In this document: in pieces, positions 36,340 to 45,563 of the stretch
Layout: every line of letters starts with the position of its first letter
Position numbering within the stretch: the first letter of the stretch is position 1
Source of the DNA: CAVVJA01 sp963801715
GTDB lineage: Bacteria; Actinomycetota; Actinomycetes; Mycobacteriales; Jatrophihabitantaceae
Assembly (NCBI GenBank): GCA_963801715.1
Contig: CAWDGB010000017.1
Coordinates: 1-64,000, forward strand
DNA length: 64,000 bases
Reading direction: 5' to 3'
Made by a program: the position numbers and the translations under genes
The notes under the pieces: generated by a model
The model's database searches: none
The model's input: the letters and a program-made list of their open reading frames with translations, nothing else
What the model was told of the DNA's origin: nothing

Positions 36340-37127
36340 ACGATAGTTACGGATTCGTGCTAGCCGTGTGTGCGGAAATGGTGTTTCGCGACGAGCCATT
36401 CGAGCGGCGCGTGCACATCATTCGCGACCTCGGCTTCGCGGTAGAAATCTGGAATTGGACTACGAAGGACATTGCCGCGCTCGCGGCCACCGGTGCCCGA
36501 TTCACGTCGATGACCGGCTACGTCGAGGGTGAGCTTATTGATCCTGCGGGCGCCGAGGCGCTACTTCGCTCGGCCGAACGCTCGATTCCGGTGGCGCGGC
36601 GGTTAGGGACTCCGAATCTGAACCTGCACGGCACCGGGCTGGACGGTCGTGGTCTGCCGGTGCGTCCGGTGGAGGTGGTCACCGGGCCAATGTGGCTCGC
36701 GGCCGAACGTACGCTCCGGCGGATAGCCGCCCTTGGTCAGCGGGAGGGCGTCGTGTTCACCATCGAGAATCTCAACACCCAGGTGGATCACCCCGGAACC
36801 CCATTCGCACGGGCGGCAGACACTCATGCCCTGGTCGCGGCAGTTGACAGTCCGCACCTGCTAATGAACTTGGATCTGTACCACGCCCAGGTCGGCGAGG
36901 GCAATCTCATAGATCTGCTGCGCCGGAGCATCGACCATATCGGCGAAGTACAAGTCGCCGATGTGCCCGGACGCTGCGAGCCGGGAACCGGCGAGATCAA
37001 CTACCCAGCAGTTGCGGCCGCGCTGCACGCGACCGGTTATGCGGGCGTCGTCGCCCTCGAAGCCTGGCCGGCCGATGACAGCAATGTCGCGCTGGAACGG
37101 TTCCGCGCGGCATTTACGGCGCGGTGA
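36336..37127 (+). CDS. TIM-barrel sugar isomerase/epimerase (hydroxypyruvate-isomerase-like)
   Basis: A 263-residue xylose-isomerase-like TIM barrel. Characteristic strands are NLNLHGTGLD, VVFTIENLNTQVDHPGT with the metal-binding Glu, MNLDLYHAQVGEGN with Asp and His, and VALEAWPAD with the last Glu. The motif order fits hydroxypyruvate isomerase and inosose isomerase families. Coupling to the upstream dehydrogenase suggests consecutive steps on one carbohydrate. Confidence 0.87.
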   Translation: MNDSYGFVLAVCAEMVFRDEPFERRVHIIRDLGFAVEIWNWTTKDIAALAATGARFTSMTGYVEGELIDPAGAEALLRSAERSIPVARRLGTPNLNLHGTGLDGRGLPVRPVEVVTGPMWLAAERTLRRIAALGQREGVVFTIENLNTQVDHPGTPFARAADTHALVAAVDSPHLLMNLDLYHAQVGEGNLIDLLRRSIDHIGEVQVADVPGRCEPGTGEINYPAVAAALHATGYAGVVALEAWPADDSNVALERFRAAFTAR

Positions 37128-37366
37128 CGCGCACGCTCGACGCTGAATCCAGCTGGGCCCCGCGTGACGCACCTGCGTCGGGCGCCGTCCACATCGGGTC
37201 AGACTGGCGCGTCGAACAGACCACGGGCTGCGCTTGGTCCATTACGGGATCCCCACACGCTGGGCTATGCTCCTGAGTCGGCTCAAGAACGAGCCAGGGC
37301 CGACGACGGGCGTCGGCAAATGCAGTATTCAGTGGGCCAGCGTGTGACGGGGGAATCGACCCACAA

Positions 37367-37917
37367 ATGAGAAGCTTCGCCGCCCGCCCTTTCGCGTGCG
37401 TCATCGTCGCGATATGCGTCGCCGGCCTCACGTTGGTTGTCATCATTCCTGGGGCGCAGGCAGACGCGAAACCATGCGACAAGCCGACGAATGGGCAGAA
37501 GGTCGGTTGGCAGCGCGGTCATGGCCCCAGACACCCGACCCCGAGACAGCGCGCGTGCGCGCCGACTGGCTCGGCGGCCCCACCGGCCGAGGTCTCGGTC
37601 TCGGCCGACGGAGATGGCGTCGCGTCATTGTCGGACGACGCCGAGGCAGCAGCTGGGCCTACATTGATATCGGCCCCGCTCGCGCGAACCGGCCTGATCG
37701 GAAGGGTTGAGCAGCTCCAGCCCGCCGACGGCTACCGTGAGCGCTGCCCACTCCCACACCGGCCGGCGCACGGACCACGGACGTTCAGGTCACGGCCCAT
37801 TCGCCAGCGGCCATCGACGACTCAGTTGTCCTGGTGGGCGTCGTTGTCGGTTTCATGCTGGCCGTCTCGGGCGTCGTACTCGGCGCCGGCCGTCGCGGTG
37901 GCCGCCGGACGAACTGA
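37367..37917 (+). pseudogene. Secreted, membrane-anchored protein gene in several frames
   Basis: The ATG at 37367 opens with a signal peptide (CVIVAICVAGLTLVVIIPGA, cleaved after QADA) and continues about 100 residues. Reading then seems to pass to a frame with the Ser/Pro-rich SSSSPPTATVSA (about 37710) and then to one with ALPTPTPAGARTTDV ending in an anchor helix (DDSVVLVGVVVGFMLAVSG, then a GRRGGRR tail, stop 37917). Together these would make a typical cell-surface protein with an N-terminal signal and a C-terminal anchor. At least two indels separate the parts. No family is evident, so the join is inferred. Confidence 0.5.
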
Positions 37918-37961
37918 TCGGCACCCAGCCGGCCATCGGGCCTGGAAGGTAGTGTCCGCCC

Positions 37962-38393
37962 ATGGATTGGACACTCGAGGTCGTCGTCCTGCCGGTCAGC
38001 GACATCGACCGCTCGATCGCCTTCTACCGAGATCAGGTTGGCTTCCATCTCGACCACGACACTCGCACCGAGTTCATGCATGTCGTGCAGCTGACCCCAT
38101 CGGGGTCGGGATGCTCGATCGTCTTCGGCGACCTGCCGGCGCAGCGGGCAATGGCACCGGGGTCGATGAAGGGATTGCAGCTTGTCGTCGCGGATGCCGT
38201 CGTAGCGCGCGAGGAGTTGTTGGCTCGGGGCGTCGAGGCTAGCGAAATCAGCGTCTTTGACGAGCGCGATGGCGGCACGTTCTTCGGATTCGACGATCCT
38301 GACGGCAACAGCTGGGCCGTTCAGCAGTTGAAGGTGCGCGCCGAGCGGCCGCTGATTCCAGTCGAGGCCCGCGGTCGGTTCGCCGACGGTTAA
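37962..38393 (+). CDS. VOC/glyoxalase-family protein
   Basis: A 143-residue single-chain VOC protein. The start VVVLPVSDIDRSIAFYRDQV is the first module; the second begins GLQLVVADAVVAREELLARG and ends TFFGFDDPDGNSWAVQQL. It is a different paralogue from the one at 33.7 kb and resembles the bleomycin-resistance/glyoxalase branch, but lacks two of the usual metal ligands, so activity is uncertain. Confidence 0.83.
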   Translation: MDWTLEVVVLPVSDIDRSIAFYRDQVGFHLDHDTRTEFMHVVQLTPSGSGCSIVFGDLPAQRAMAPGSMKGLQLVVADAVVAREELLARGVEASEISVFDERDGGTFFGFDDPDGNSWAVQQLKVRAERPLIPVEARGRFADG

Positions 38394-38405
38394 GGCATGT
38401 CCGCC

Positions 38406-38831
38406 CTAGTTGTCCCGGACGGCCCCGTGGCCTGCCGCTGAATACCACGGACGCCCGCCGGCTCGACGCCGAGCTTGTCGATGTTGCCGGGCCGCCAAAC
38501 CGAGCCACGAGCCAGCGACGACTATCCCCACAACGATCTGAGCAACGCCAGTGCGATCGGCCGGATAGAGCCTGCCTTTGATATAGACGTCGACGAATCC
38601 TGCGTGCAGCGGGGGCTGGCCGGCGCGCCGTCGGAACTCTTCCTGCGCAATGGTGAGCGGGCAATCAAGCGGCGTGGCCACCATCAGCGCGGCCCAGAGC
38701 GCCGCGATGGCGTGCAGGACGATGGTCTTCGGCCAACGCCAGGCGACAAATCCGCCGACGAGCAGGTAGGCCAGATAGCCGAAATGCACGGCGACGACTC
38801 CGTCGCCAGACCACCGCCAGACCGTGCTCAT
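38406..38831 (-). CDS. DUF2784 membrane protein
   Basis: A 141-residue membrane protein with the DUF2784 pattern: VVAVHFGYLAYLLVGGFVAW, then RWPKTIVLHAIAALWAALMV, a CPLTIAQEEFRRRAG segment, and a last helix GVAQIVVGIVVAGSWLGL. I use the ATG at 38831 (MSTVWRW); a longer frame begins at 38855. Function of the family is unknown. It is convergent with the VOC gene, 12 bases away. Confidence 0.82.
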   Translation of the reverse strand: MSTVWRWSGDGVVAVHFGYLAYLLVGGFVAWRWPKTIVLHAIAALWAALMVATPLDCPLTIAQEEFRRRAGQPPLHAGFVDVYIKGRLYPADRTGVAQIVVGIVVAGSWLGLAARQHRQARRRAGGRPWYSAAGHGAVRDN

Positions 38832-39110
38832 GTCGGCCGTCGGCGAGGTACGCAACGTCGATAGGTTGGGGTTCTTGTCCCGAGGAACGCCGCCGGCGGC
38901 TGGACCGGGCCGGGTGTGCGATTGCCATGCTCGAGCGATGGTCGATCAGTCCCCACGGCGGTTCTCCGAAGCCGAGTGGTCGGCAACCTGATGTCGGCTG
39001 CCTCGACTCGAAACCAATTGTTCCACCTCGCTGGCGACCTGCGCAGCGGCATTTCATCCCGTGCAGCCAATCGAGTCGCTCGCCACGCGACCCGCCGCGT
39101 GATCGTTTGG

Positions 39111-39764
39111 TTAGCGCTTGCGGGCGATGGTAAGGCCGTCGTACGCGGTCAAGACCAGGACCTCGACCCGGTCGTCGGCGGCTACGAAGTCGTTGAAGTC
39201 CCGAAGCGCGGCGAGGTTCGTATCGGTTGGATCAGCATCAACGATCCGCCCACTCCAGAGCACATTGTCCGCAAGTAGCAGGCCGCCGGAGCGAATCCGT
39301 GGTACGAGCTCGCTCCAGTAGGCCACGTATCCAGGTTTGTCGGCATCGATGAAGGCGAGGTCGATGTCGGCTGCCATCGGCAGTGCGCGCAAGGTGTCGA
39401 GCGCGGGTGCAATGCGCAGCTCGATCCGGTCGGCCAGACCTGCCCGGTTCCACCCGTCCTGGGCAATCGAGGTCCACTCGACGCTGACGTCGCAGCACAG
39501 CAGCCATCCGTCTTCGGGTAGGCCGCGGGCGATGCACATGCTCGAGTAGCCGGTGAACGTACCTACTTCGATTGCGCGCCGAGCGCCGATGAGCCTCGCC
39601 AGCATCGTCAGCAATTGGCCCTGATCGTCGCCGATCTGCATGCCAGCGGGATCACCGAGCGCCACGGTGTCGTCGTGCAATTTCCGCGCGACGTCCCCCG
39701 GGCGCCAGGTGCCGTGCTCGACGGCGTAGCGCCGGACTTCGTCAGTGACCAGGAAATTCCGCAT
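39111..39764 (-). CDS. SAM-dependent O-methyltransferase, family 3 (COMT-like)
   Basis: A 217-residue class I methyltransferase similar to catechol/caffeoyl-CoA O-methyltransferases. SAM-binding motif I is AIEVGTFTGYSSMCIARGL, and the metal-binding region is DLAFIDADKPGYVAYW with LLLADNVLWSG. The ATG at 39764 fits the family's usual length; the frame extends upstream without a ribosome site. It is the nearest gene to the left of the polyketide cluster and could methylate a phenol made there, but it may be independent. Confidence 0.87.
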   Translation of the reverse strand: MRNFLVTDEVRRYAVEHGTWRPGDVARKLHDDTVALGDPAGMQIGDDQGQLLTMLARLIGARRAIEVGTFTGYSSMCIARGLPEDGWLLCCDVSVEWTSIAQDGWNRAGLADRIELRIAPALDTLRALPMAADIDLAFIDADKPGYVAYWSELVPRIRSGGLLLADNVLWSGRIVDADPTDTNLAALRDFNDFVAADDRVEVLVLTAYDGLTIARKR

Positions 39765-39920
39765 GACGGTGAATCTAGTTCTCCCGCCTGGCACCGGTAG
39801 ACAGGTCCTCCGTACCCGCGGTCCAGGGAAGTTTCGGGATCGGCTCAGGGTCGGCACTGATGTCCTGCGTCCGTTCCTCGGCTACGCACTGGCCGCAGAC
39901 GACGGCGGCGCACGAATGCG

Positions 39921-40835
39921 CTACGCGGCGATTAGCGGCGCTATTCGCTGGCGGAACAGTTCGAGCTGGCGTACGTGATCTCGCAGCGGCCATAGGAAGA
40001 TCCGCTCGACGCCCGCGTGGCCGAAGGCGGTAAGCCGCTGCGCACACGCTTCTACTGACCCGATGGGAAGGTGGTGCAGTGACTCGATCGGTCGGTTGAC
40101 CATGGGCGCAAGCACCTCGGATAGCATGCGGTCGGCCTCGCCGGTGTCCTCGGTGGCGTAGAACCACGCGGTCGCCAGGGCATTCGGTAACGGATCTGAC
40201 CGGCCGGGGTCCAGCTCACGCAGCTGCGTGCGGCACTGGGCGAAGCGCTCCGGCGAGATGTTGTATGCCGACGCGATCCAACCGTCAGCGACGCGGGCGA
40301 CACGCCGTAGCCCAGCGGGGCTGCCCCAGCTGGCGATCCAGATCGGCGGACGGTCCGGCTGCGAGGAGAGGGGCTGGACAGGCCAATCGGGCGAACGGTA
40401 GAAGGTGCCGCTCCACGCCCCCCGGCCGCGAAAGAGGTGGCGGAGGACGGCCACGGCCTCATCGAACCGCTGCCAGCGCTCCTCGAACGGCACCCCGGCG
40501 AGTGCGTAATCTGCCGCTGACGATCCCGGGCCAACCCCGGCCACGAGGCGACCTCCGGATAGCAGGTCGATCGCGCTCAGCGACTTCGCCAAGTTGACCG
40601 GACCGCGGAGTACCGGCAACGCGATGCTCGTCGCCAGCGTCATGTCCGCCGACTCCTCGATGACGGCGGTCAGCGCGGTCAGGCCGTCCAGCCATGGCCG
40701 GCTGAACGTGAGATGATCATTGGCGCACAAATGCGAGTAGCCGAGTTCGGCCGCGACGCGGGCAAAGGTCCGCAGTCCGGCCAGGGACCAACCCTCACCA
40801 AGATCGACGAGCGGTAGATGAACGCCGTACTCCAC
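39921..40835 (-). CDS. LLM-class flavin/F420-dependent oxidoreductase
   Basis: A 304-residue luciferase-like TIM-barrel oxidoreductase. Characteristic parts are GYSHLCANDHLTFSRPW, GRLVAGVGPGSSAADY (phosphate loop) and PPIWIASWGSPAGLRRVARV. The start is the GTG at 40835 (VEYGVHLPLVDLGEG). It may use F420, common in actinobacteria, or FMN. It adjoins the UbiA prenyltransferase on the same strand with a 70-base gap, so it could serve the same pathway, which is unproven. Confidence 0.85.
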   Translation of the reverse strand: MEYGVHLPLVDLGEGWSLAGLRTFARVAAELGYSHLCANDHLTFSRPWLDGLTALTAVIEESADMTLATSIALPVLRGPVNLAKSLSAIDLLSGGRLVAGVGPGSSAADYALAGVPFEERWQRFDEAVAVLRHLFRGRGAWSGTFYRSPDWPVQPLSSQPDRPPIWIASWGSPAGLRRVARVADGWIASAYNISPERFAQCRTQLRELDPGRSDPLPNALATAWFYATEDTGEADRMLSEVLAPMVNRPIESLHHLPIGSVEACAQRLTAFGHAGVERIFLWPLRDHVRQLELFRQRIAPLIAA

Positions 40836-40905
40836 AATCACCGTCCAAGTCGTGGGGGCCCGCCTGAGGATACGAAAATCCGGTTGGCCAGCCGGCGGCG
40901 GCCGG

Positions 40906-41760
40906 TCATGCGACGAAGACGAAGAGCACCACATCGAGCAACGCGATCACGATCGCGGCGTAGAACAGCAAGGAGCTAGCCGGACGCCGCAACCCGATCC
41001 AGGCCGCGGCCGCTGCCAACCCGACGGATACGCCGAGCGCCACCCACGCGGCGGTCGACGGCGAGCCGTGCGGGCCGAGCACCAGAACGACGGCAGCGGC
41101 CGCGAACAGCACCGGCATCAGCAGGACGCACGCTCGGGCACCGAGCCTATGGGGCAAGCCGCGCACACCCGTCGCCTCGTCCTGCAGCAGGTCGGGTAGC
41201 ACGTTGGCAAAGTGCGCGCCGAGGCCCAGCAGTGCCCCGGCCGTCACGGCCCACCAGGGCGGCACCGGATGCCCGGGCAAGGCCAGGTAAGCGATGGCCG
41301 GTAGTCCGCCGAAGCAGATCACGTACATCAACCCGGACCAGACCGTGGCCTTCAACCCGAGGTTGTAGGCCCAGCCGGCGGCCGTGCCGAGCAGCGCGGG
41401 TATTGCCGCACGCCACCCCAGCGAGAAGGAGAAGACGACCGTCGCGACCACCGCGACCAGGCAGGCGACGTCGAGCACTCGAAGCGACACTGCGCCGACT
41501 GCGGCTGGTTTGTCGCTGCGGCCGGTGGCCGCATCACGCTGCGCGTCGATCCGGTCGTTGGACCATCCGATCGACAACTGGCCGGTCAGCACGGCCAATC
41601 CGAGCAGCACGACGCGTCCCGCCGTGAGCCCGACGCCGACGGCGATCAGGACACCGATGAGGGTGACCGCGGCCGTCGGTGCCGGATGACAGGCAAGCAG
41701 CAGCCCTCGCGCTACGGACGCTCCGGCCGGCCGGCGGGCGGGCGATACCCGATCGACCAC
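40906..41760 (-). CDS. UbiA-family prenyltransferase
   Basis: A 284-residue membrane prenyltransferase with about nine helices. The first Asp-rich motif is NDRIDAQRDAATGRSDKP and the second is DLLQDEATG, both needed to bind prenyl diphosphate with magnesium. The start is the GTG at 41760. It is divergent from the type III PKS, 36 bases apart, so the two share a promoter region. Its aromatic acceptor is probably the phenolic product of that PKS; the prenyl chain length cannot be read from the sequence. Confidence 0.88.
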   Translation of the reverse strand: MVDRVSPARRPAGASVARGLLLACHPAPTAAVTLIGVLIAVGVGLTAGRVVLLGLAVLTGQLSIGWSNDRIDAQRDAATGRSDKPAAVGAVSLRVLDVACLVAVVATVVFSFSLGWRAAIPALLGTAAGWAYNLGLKATVWSGLMYVICFGGLPAIAYLALPGHPVPPWWAVTAGALLGLGAHFANVLPDLLQDEATGVRGLPHRLGARACVLLMPVLFAAAAVVLVLGPHGSPSTAAWVALGVSVGLAAAAAWIGLRRPASSLLFYAAIVIALLDVVLFVFVA

Positions 41761-41796
41761 GCGCCGATCGTAGTTGCGACACGTAATGTTGGTCCG

Positions 41797-42852
41797 GTGA
41801 CGACAGTGGCAGCGGTCCATGGCGTCCTGCCGCCGCACCAATACCCCCAGGAGCAACTGACCGACCTGTTCGCCAAGGTGTGCATACCCGAGCAGTACCA
41901 CTCGCTTCTCAGCCGGTTGCACGACAGCGCGAAGGTCGCGACCCGGCATCTCGCGTTGCCTCTCGAGGATTACCTCGGGCTCACGGACTTCACCGCTGCC
42001 AACAACGCGTTCATCGAGGTGGCCGTCGAGCTCGGGACCGACGCGGTTGCCGGCGCCCTTCGCGACGCCGGGCTCGATGTCAACGATGTCGACGTGATCA
42101 TGTCGACGACAGTGACCGGCATCGCCGTCCCGTCGCTCGACGCCCGCATCGCCGCCCGTCTCGGCCTCCGCCCGGATGTGAAGCGGATTCCGCTCATGGG
42201 GCTGGGATGCGTTGCCGGCGCGGCCGGGGTGGCTCGCCTGCACGATCACCTGCGTGGCTGGCCGGATCGGGTCGGAGTCCTGGTGTCGGTCGAGCTGTGC
42301 TCGCTCACCATCCAGCGGGGCGACGCGTCGGCGGCGAACATGGTGGCTACCGGCTTGTTCGGCGACGGCGGCGCCGCTGTCGTACTCGTCGGCAGCGAGC
42401 GAGCGGCGGGTGTACGCGGGCCACGGGTCGTCGACACACGCTCGCACCTCTATCCGGGTACCGAACGGGCCATGGGCTGGGATGTCGGGTCCACCGGGCT
42501 GAAGGTGGTGCTCGGCGTCGAGGTGCCCGAGTTGGTCGAGAAGCATCTCGGCGACGACGTTCGAGGCCTGCTCGCGACGCACGATTTGACGATCGATGAT
42601 GTCGATGTCTGGGTGAGCCATCCCGGTGGTCCGAAGGTCATCGAGGCGATCCAGTCTGAACTTGGCCTGCTCGACGGTCAGCTCGACCTGACGTGGCGGT
42701 CCCTGGAGCGAGTCGGCAACCTATCGTCCGCATCGGTGCTGCACGTCCTGCGCGACACGCTCGATGCGCGGGACCCCGCTCCAGGATCGTGGGGGATGTT
42801 GATGGCGATGGGGCCGGGGTTCTGCTCCGAGCTTGTCCTACTGCGCTGGTGA
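41797..42852 (+). CDS. Type III polyketide synthase (chalcone/stilbene synthase family)
   Basis: A 351-residue ketosynthase homodimer that extends an acyl-CoA with malonyl-CoA into resorcinols, pyrones or phloroglucinols. The catalytic triad is complete: Cys138 in GLGCVAGAAG, His275 in SHPGGPKVIEA, Asn308 in GNLSSASV. Among bacterial enzymes it looks most like the alkylresorcinol/pyrone (SrsA, Pks10/11) group, suggesting a fatty-acyl starter. The start is the GTG at 41797. It leads an operon with ICMT-like methyltransferase and flavin monooxygenase genes, the srsA-srsB-srsC order. Confidence 0.93.
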   Translation: MTTVAAVHGVLPPHQYPQEQLTDLFAKVCIPEQYHSLLSRLHDSAKVATRHLALPLEDYLGLTDFTAANNAFIEVAVELGTDAVAGALRDAGLDVNDVDVIMSTTVTGIAVPSLDARIAARLGLRPDVKRIPLMGLGCVAGAAGVARLHDHLRGWPDRVGVLVSVELCSLTIQRGDASAANMVATGLFGDGGAAVVLVGSERAAGVRGPRVVDTRSHLYPGTERAMGWDVGSTGLKVVLGVEVPELVEKHLGDDVRGLLATHDLTIDDVDVWVSHPGGPKVIEAIQSELGLLDGQLDLTWRSLERVGNLSSASVLHVLRDTLDARDPAPGSWGMLMAMGPGFCSELVLLRW

Positions 42853-42868
42853 CGAGGGTCCGTCGACA

Positions 42869-43390
42869 GTGTTCTGGTATCTGCTGTTGATCCTGGCCGT
42901 CGGCGCCGAACGGCTCGTCGAACTGTTCGTCGCGAAACGCAATATGGCCTGGAGTCTGGCCCACGGTGGTCATGAGGTGGGCTTTGCCCAGTACCCCTTC
43001 ATGGTTGCGCTGCACACCGGCCTGCTCGTCGGCGCGGTGGCCGAGGTGTGGTACGGCGACCGACCGTTCATTCCCTGGCTCGGCTGGCCGATGCTGGCCG
43101 TCGTCGTTGCGGCGCAGGGCTTGCGGTGGTGGTGCATCCGCACGCTCGGTCCGCAATGGAACACCCGCATCGTCGTTGTGCCAGGTGCGCGGCGTATCAC
43201 CGGCGGGCCCTATCGATGGCTGGCTCATCCCAACTACGTCGCGGTCGTCGCCGAAGGTGTTGCGCTTCCCCTCGTGCACACCGCGTGGATCACCGCGGTG
43301 ACATTTACGGTGCTCAACGCTGCGCTGCTCACGGTGCGGATCCGAGTCGAGGACGCCGCGCTGCACGGGCTCGCGCCGACCGATGCTTGA
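42869..43390 (+). CDS. ICMT-like membrane methyltransferase
   Basis: A 173-residue membrane methyltransferase of the isoprenylcysteine carboxyl methyltransferase family, which includes SrsB. Four to five helices; the SAM-binding end is TRIVVVPGARRITGGPYRWL with HPNYVAVVAEG, the family signature. The GTG at 42869 follows the PKS stop by 16 bases and its own stop overlaps the next gene. In srs-type clusters this enzyme O-methylates the phenolic product. Confidence 0.88.
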   Translation: MFWYLLLILAVGAERLVELFVAKRNMAWSLAHGGHEVGFAQYPFMVALHTGLLVGAVAEVWYGDRPFIPWLGWPMLAVVVAAQGLRWWCIRTLGPQWNTRIVVVPGARRITGGPYRWLAHPNYVAVVAEGVALPLVHTAWITAVTFTVLNAALLTVRIRVEDAALHGLAPTDA

Positions 43391-44405
43391 CGTGCTGATC
43401 GTCGGCGGTGGCCCCGCCGGCCTGGCCACCGCGCTGCGTCTCACCCAGGCCGGGCTGGACGTCGTTGTGTGTGAGCGCCGCGCCGGCACGCTCGACAAGG
43501 CGTGCGGGGAGGGACTGATGCCCGGGGCGCTGGCGGCGCTGCATCGGCTGGGCGTCGACCCGCCGGGTGCACCGATCGTGGGGATCACCTACCGCGACGA
43601 GCGGCACGCGGTCAGCACGGAATTCCGCCGCGGCCCGGGCCGGGGAGTGCGCCGAACCATCCTGCATGATCAGCTTCGGGCCGCGGTCGATTCGGCCGGC
43701 GTTCCGGTGTTGCAGCACATGGTGAGCGACGTCCGCCAGGACGATAACGGCGTGGCGGCCGGCGGCATCCGGGCCCGGTATCTGGTCGGTGCCGACGGGT
43801 TGCACTCCACCGTGCGCCGGCTCGCCGGCCTCGGTTCACCAGCGCCGCGCCAGGCCGCGCGCTACGGGCTGCGCCGCCACTTCGCGATCACGCCATGGAC
43901 CGATCACGTCGAGGTGTGGTGGGGGCCGTCAAGCGAGGCCTACCTGACGCCCGTCGACCGCGAAACTCTCGGCGTGGCGTTCCTGTCCACGCGGCGGGCC
44001 AGCTACGACGACCAGCTCGCGACGCACCCGGCGCTGGCCGAGCGACTGCGGGTCGGCCGCCCGCTGACGCCGGTACGCGGCGCAGGGCCGCTTCGCCAAC
44101 GGTGTCGGCGCGTCGTAGCCGGCCGGGTGCTGCTCGTCGGCGACGCGGCCGGATACGTCGACGCGCTCACCGGCGAGGGCATCGCCATATCGCTAGCTGC
44201 TGCCGATGAGCTGGCCAACTGCCTGGTCGCGGACCGGCCTCTCGACTACGACGCGGCGTGGCGGCGAGCGTCGCGGCGATATCGGCTGCTCACTCACACG
44301 CTGCTGCAGGCCCGGCGGCTGCCCTTTGTCCCGCGGACGATCACTCCGCTGGCCGGACGGATGCCAAGGCTGTTCGCCGCGGCTGTCGATCAGCTGGCGC
44401 GGTGA
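43383..44405 (+). CDS. FAD-dependent monooxygenase (SrsC-like)
   Basis: A 340-residue flavoprotein. The FAD Rossmann motif is VLIVGGGPAGLATALRL, the DG motif YLVGADGLHSTVRRL, and the GD motif VLLVGDAAGYVDALTGEGIA. In srs operons the equivalent hydroxylates alkylresorcinols to give hydroquinones or quinones. It overlaps the ICMT-like gene by eight bases and so belongs to the same operon. Reductase alternatives (geranylgeranyl-reductase fold) are possible, because these families share motifs. Confidence 0.87.
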   Translation: MLDVLIVGGGPAGLATALRLTQAGLDVVVCERRAGTLDKACGEGLMPGALAALHRLGVDPPGAPIVGITYRDERHAVSTEFRRGPGRGVRRTILHDQLRAAVDSAGVPVLQHMVSDVRQDDNGVAAGGIRARYLVGADGLHSTVRRLAGLGSPAPRQAARYGLRRHFAITPWTDHVEVWWGPSSEAYLTPVDRETLGVAFLSTRRASYDDQLATHPALAERLRVGRPLTPVRGAGPLRQRCRRVVAGRVLLVGDAAGYVDALTGEGIAISLAAADELANCLVADRPLDYDAAWRRASRRYRLLTHTLLQARRLPFVPRTITPLAGRMPRLFAAAVDQLAR

Positions 44406-44433
44406 GCGTGGTACGCGGCCGCACCGGCGGCCC

Positions 44434-45489
44434 TCAGCGGAGCCGGTAGACGCGGAAGAATCCGGCGTCGACATCGACGATCTCGCTGCCGGCGAAGCCT
44501 GCGCTCGCGGCAAGCTCGTCGACGACGGCGGGACGCAAGGCCGTGCCGAGCGCGGCGGACGGCCGATCCGCCATCGAGGCCGGCAGGCAATGGCCAATGC
44601 TCCAGCCGTACATCATTCGCTCGATGAGATCGCCGGGTGCCGTGAACTCCGAAGCCACCTTCTCGTCCACCACGATCACCGATCCGCCGACCTTCAGCGC
44701 GGCCCGGCAGCCCGCAAGTGTCTCGTCGGGGCGCGCCATGTCGTGCAGGCACTCGAGCAGCAAGATCGCATCGAAGCGACCGAGGCGAGGAAGGTGGGCG
44801 GCATCGGACTCGACGAACTGGACGTTCACGCCTGCTTGTTCGGCATGCTCGATCGCCTCGGCGATCGAGGCGGCATCGCTATCGACGCCGATGACATTTG
44901 CTTGCGGATAGGCCCGGGCGAGTGCGATCGTCGACCAGCCCACCCCGCAGCCGAGGTCGGCGATCGTGGCTTCTGGCGCACCCAAGGCTGCATGCACGTC
45001 CGGAATCGCCGGCAGCCACATCCCGGTGAGGTCGGAGCTGAACGCCGGCCGGTTGATGGCACCCTGCCCCTGGCGCAGGCGTGCACCGTAGCGCTCGAAA
45101 GGCACGCCGGTGCCGTCGCGGTAGGCGGCCGCCACGTCGTCGAGAGTTTGCGCGACGCCGACGACCATCTCGGCGAACGGCGCCACGTGAGCGGTGTGCT
45201 GTTCGTCAAGCAAGGCGCCGACGTGTTCTGCGGGTAGCAGGTAGCGCCGCTCGCTGGCTGACCGGGCCGGATCGTCGACCTCGATCAGGCCGGCCACGGC
45301 CTGCTGCTCCAGCCACTCGCGCGCGTAACGCGGATCGACCTGCGCGCCCTTGGCGAACTCGTCAACGCGTTGTGGTCCGCCGTCGTGGAGGGTGCGATAG
45401 AGGTCGAGACGGGTGCCGAGGTAAACGCCGAATAGCTCGAGGGCGCCGACGGTGGCCTCTGCGAGGCGCTCATCCAAGCTGCTGGTCAC
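44434..45489 (-). CDS. Class I SAM-dependent methyltransferase with N-terminal dimerisation domain
   Basis: A 351-residue methyltransferase. The N-terminal 90 residues look like a winged-helix dimerisation domain (LDLYRTLHDGGPQRVDEFAK), as in small-molecule O- or C-methyltransferases. SAM motif I is IADLGCGVGWSTIALARAYP, with the acidic GVDSDA and LLECLHDMARPDETL. It is convergent with the flavin monooxygenase, 28 bases away, and likely methylates the same product family. Precise target unknown. Confidence 0.85.
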   Translation of the reverse strand: MTSSLDERLAEATVGALELFGVYLGTRLDLYRTLHDGGPQRVDEFAKGAQVDPRYAREWLEQQAVAGLIEVDDPARSASERRYLLPAEHVGALLDEQHTAHVAPFAEMVVGVAQTLDDVAAAYRDGTGVPFERYGARLRQGQGAINRPAFSSDLTGMWLPAIPDVHAALGAPEATIADLGCGVGWSTIALARAYPQANVIGVDSDAASIAEAIEHAEQAGVNVQFVESDAAHLPRLGRFDAILLLECLHDMARPDETLAGCRAALKVGGSVIVVDEKVASEFTAPGDLIERMMYGWSIGHCLPASMADRPSAALGTALRPAVVDELAASAGFAGSEIVDVDAGFFRVYRLR

Positions 45490-45563
45490 GGTGGCCTCCT
45501 GACTCTGCGGACCGGAAGGCCAGGACCGTACCGGGGCCAGCTGTGATCTCTCTCAGAAAGCGT

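Noticed and set aside
41761..42621. N-terminal extension of the UbiA frame
   Set aside because: It would run antisense through the type III PKS; the helices and Asp-rich motifs all lie after the GTG at 41760.
42638..43588. Minus-strand frame of 316 codons
   Set aside because: Antisense to the PKS end, ICMT and monooxygenase genes with intact motifs.
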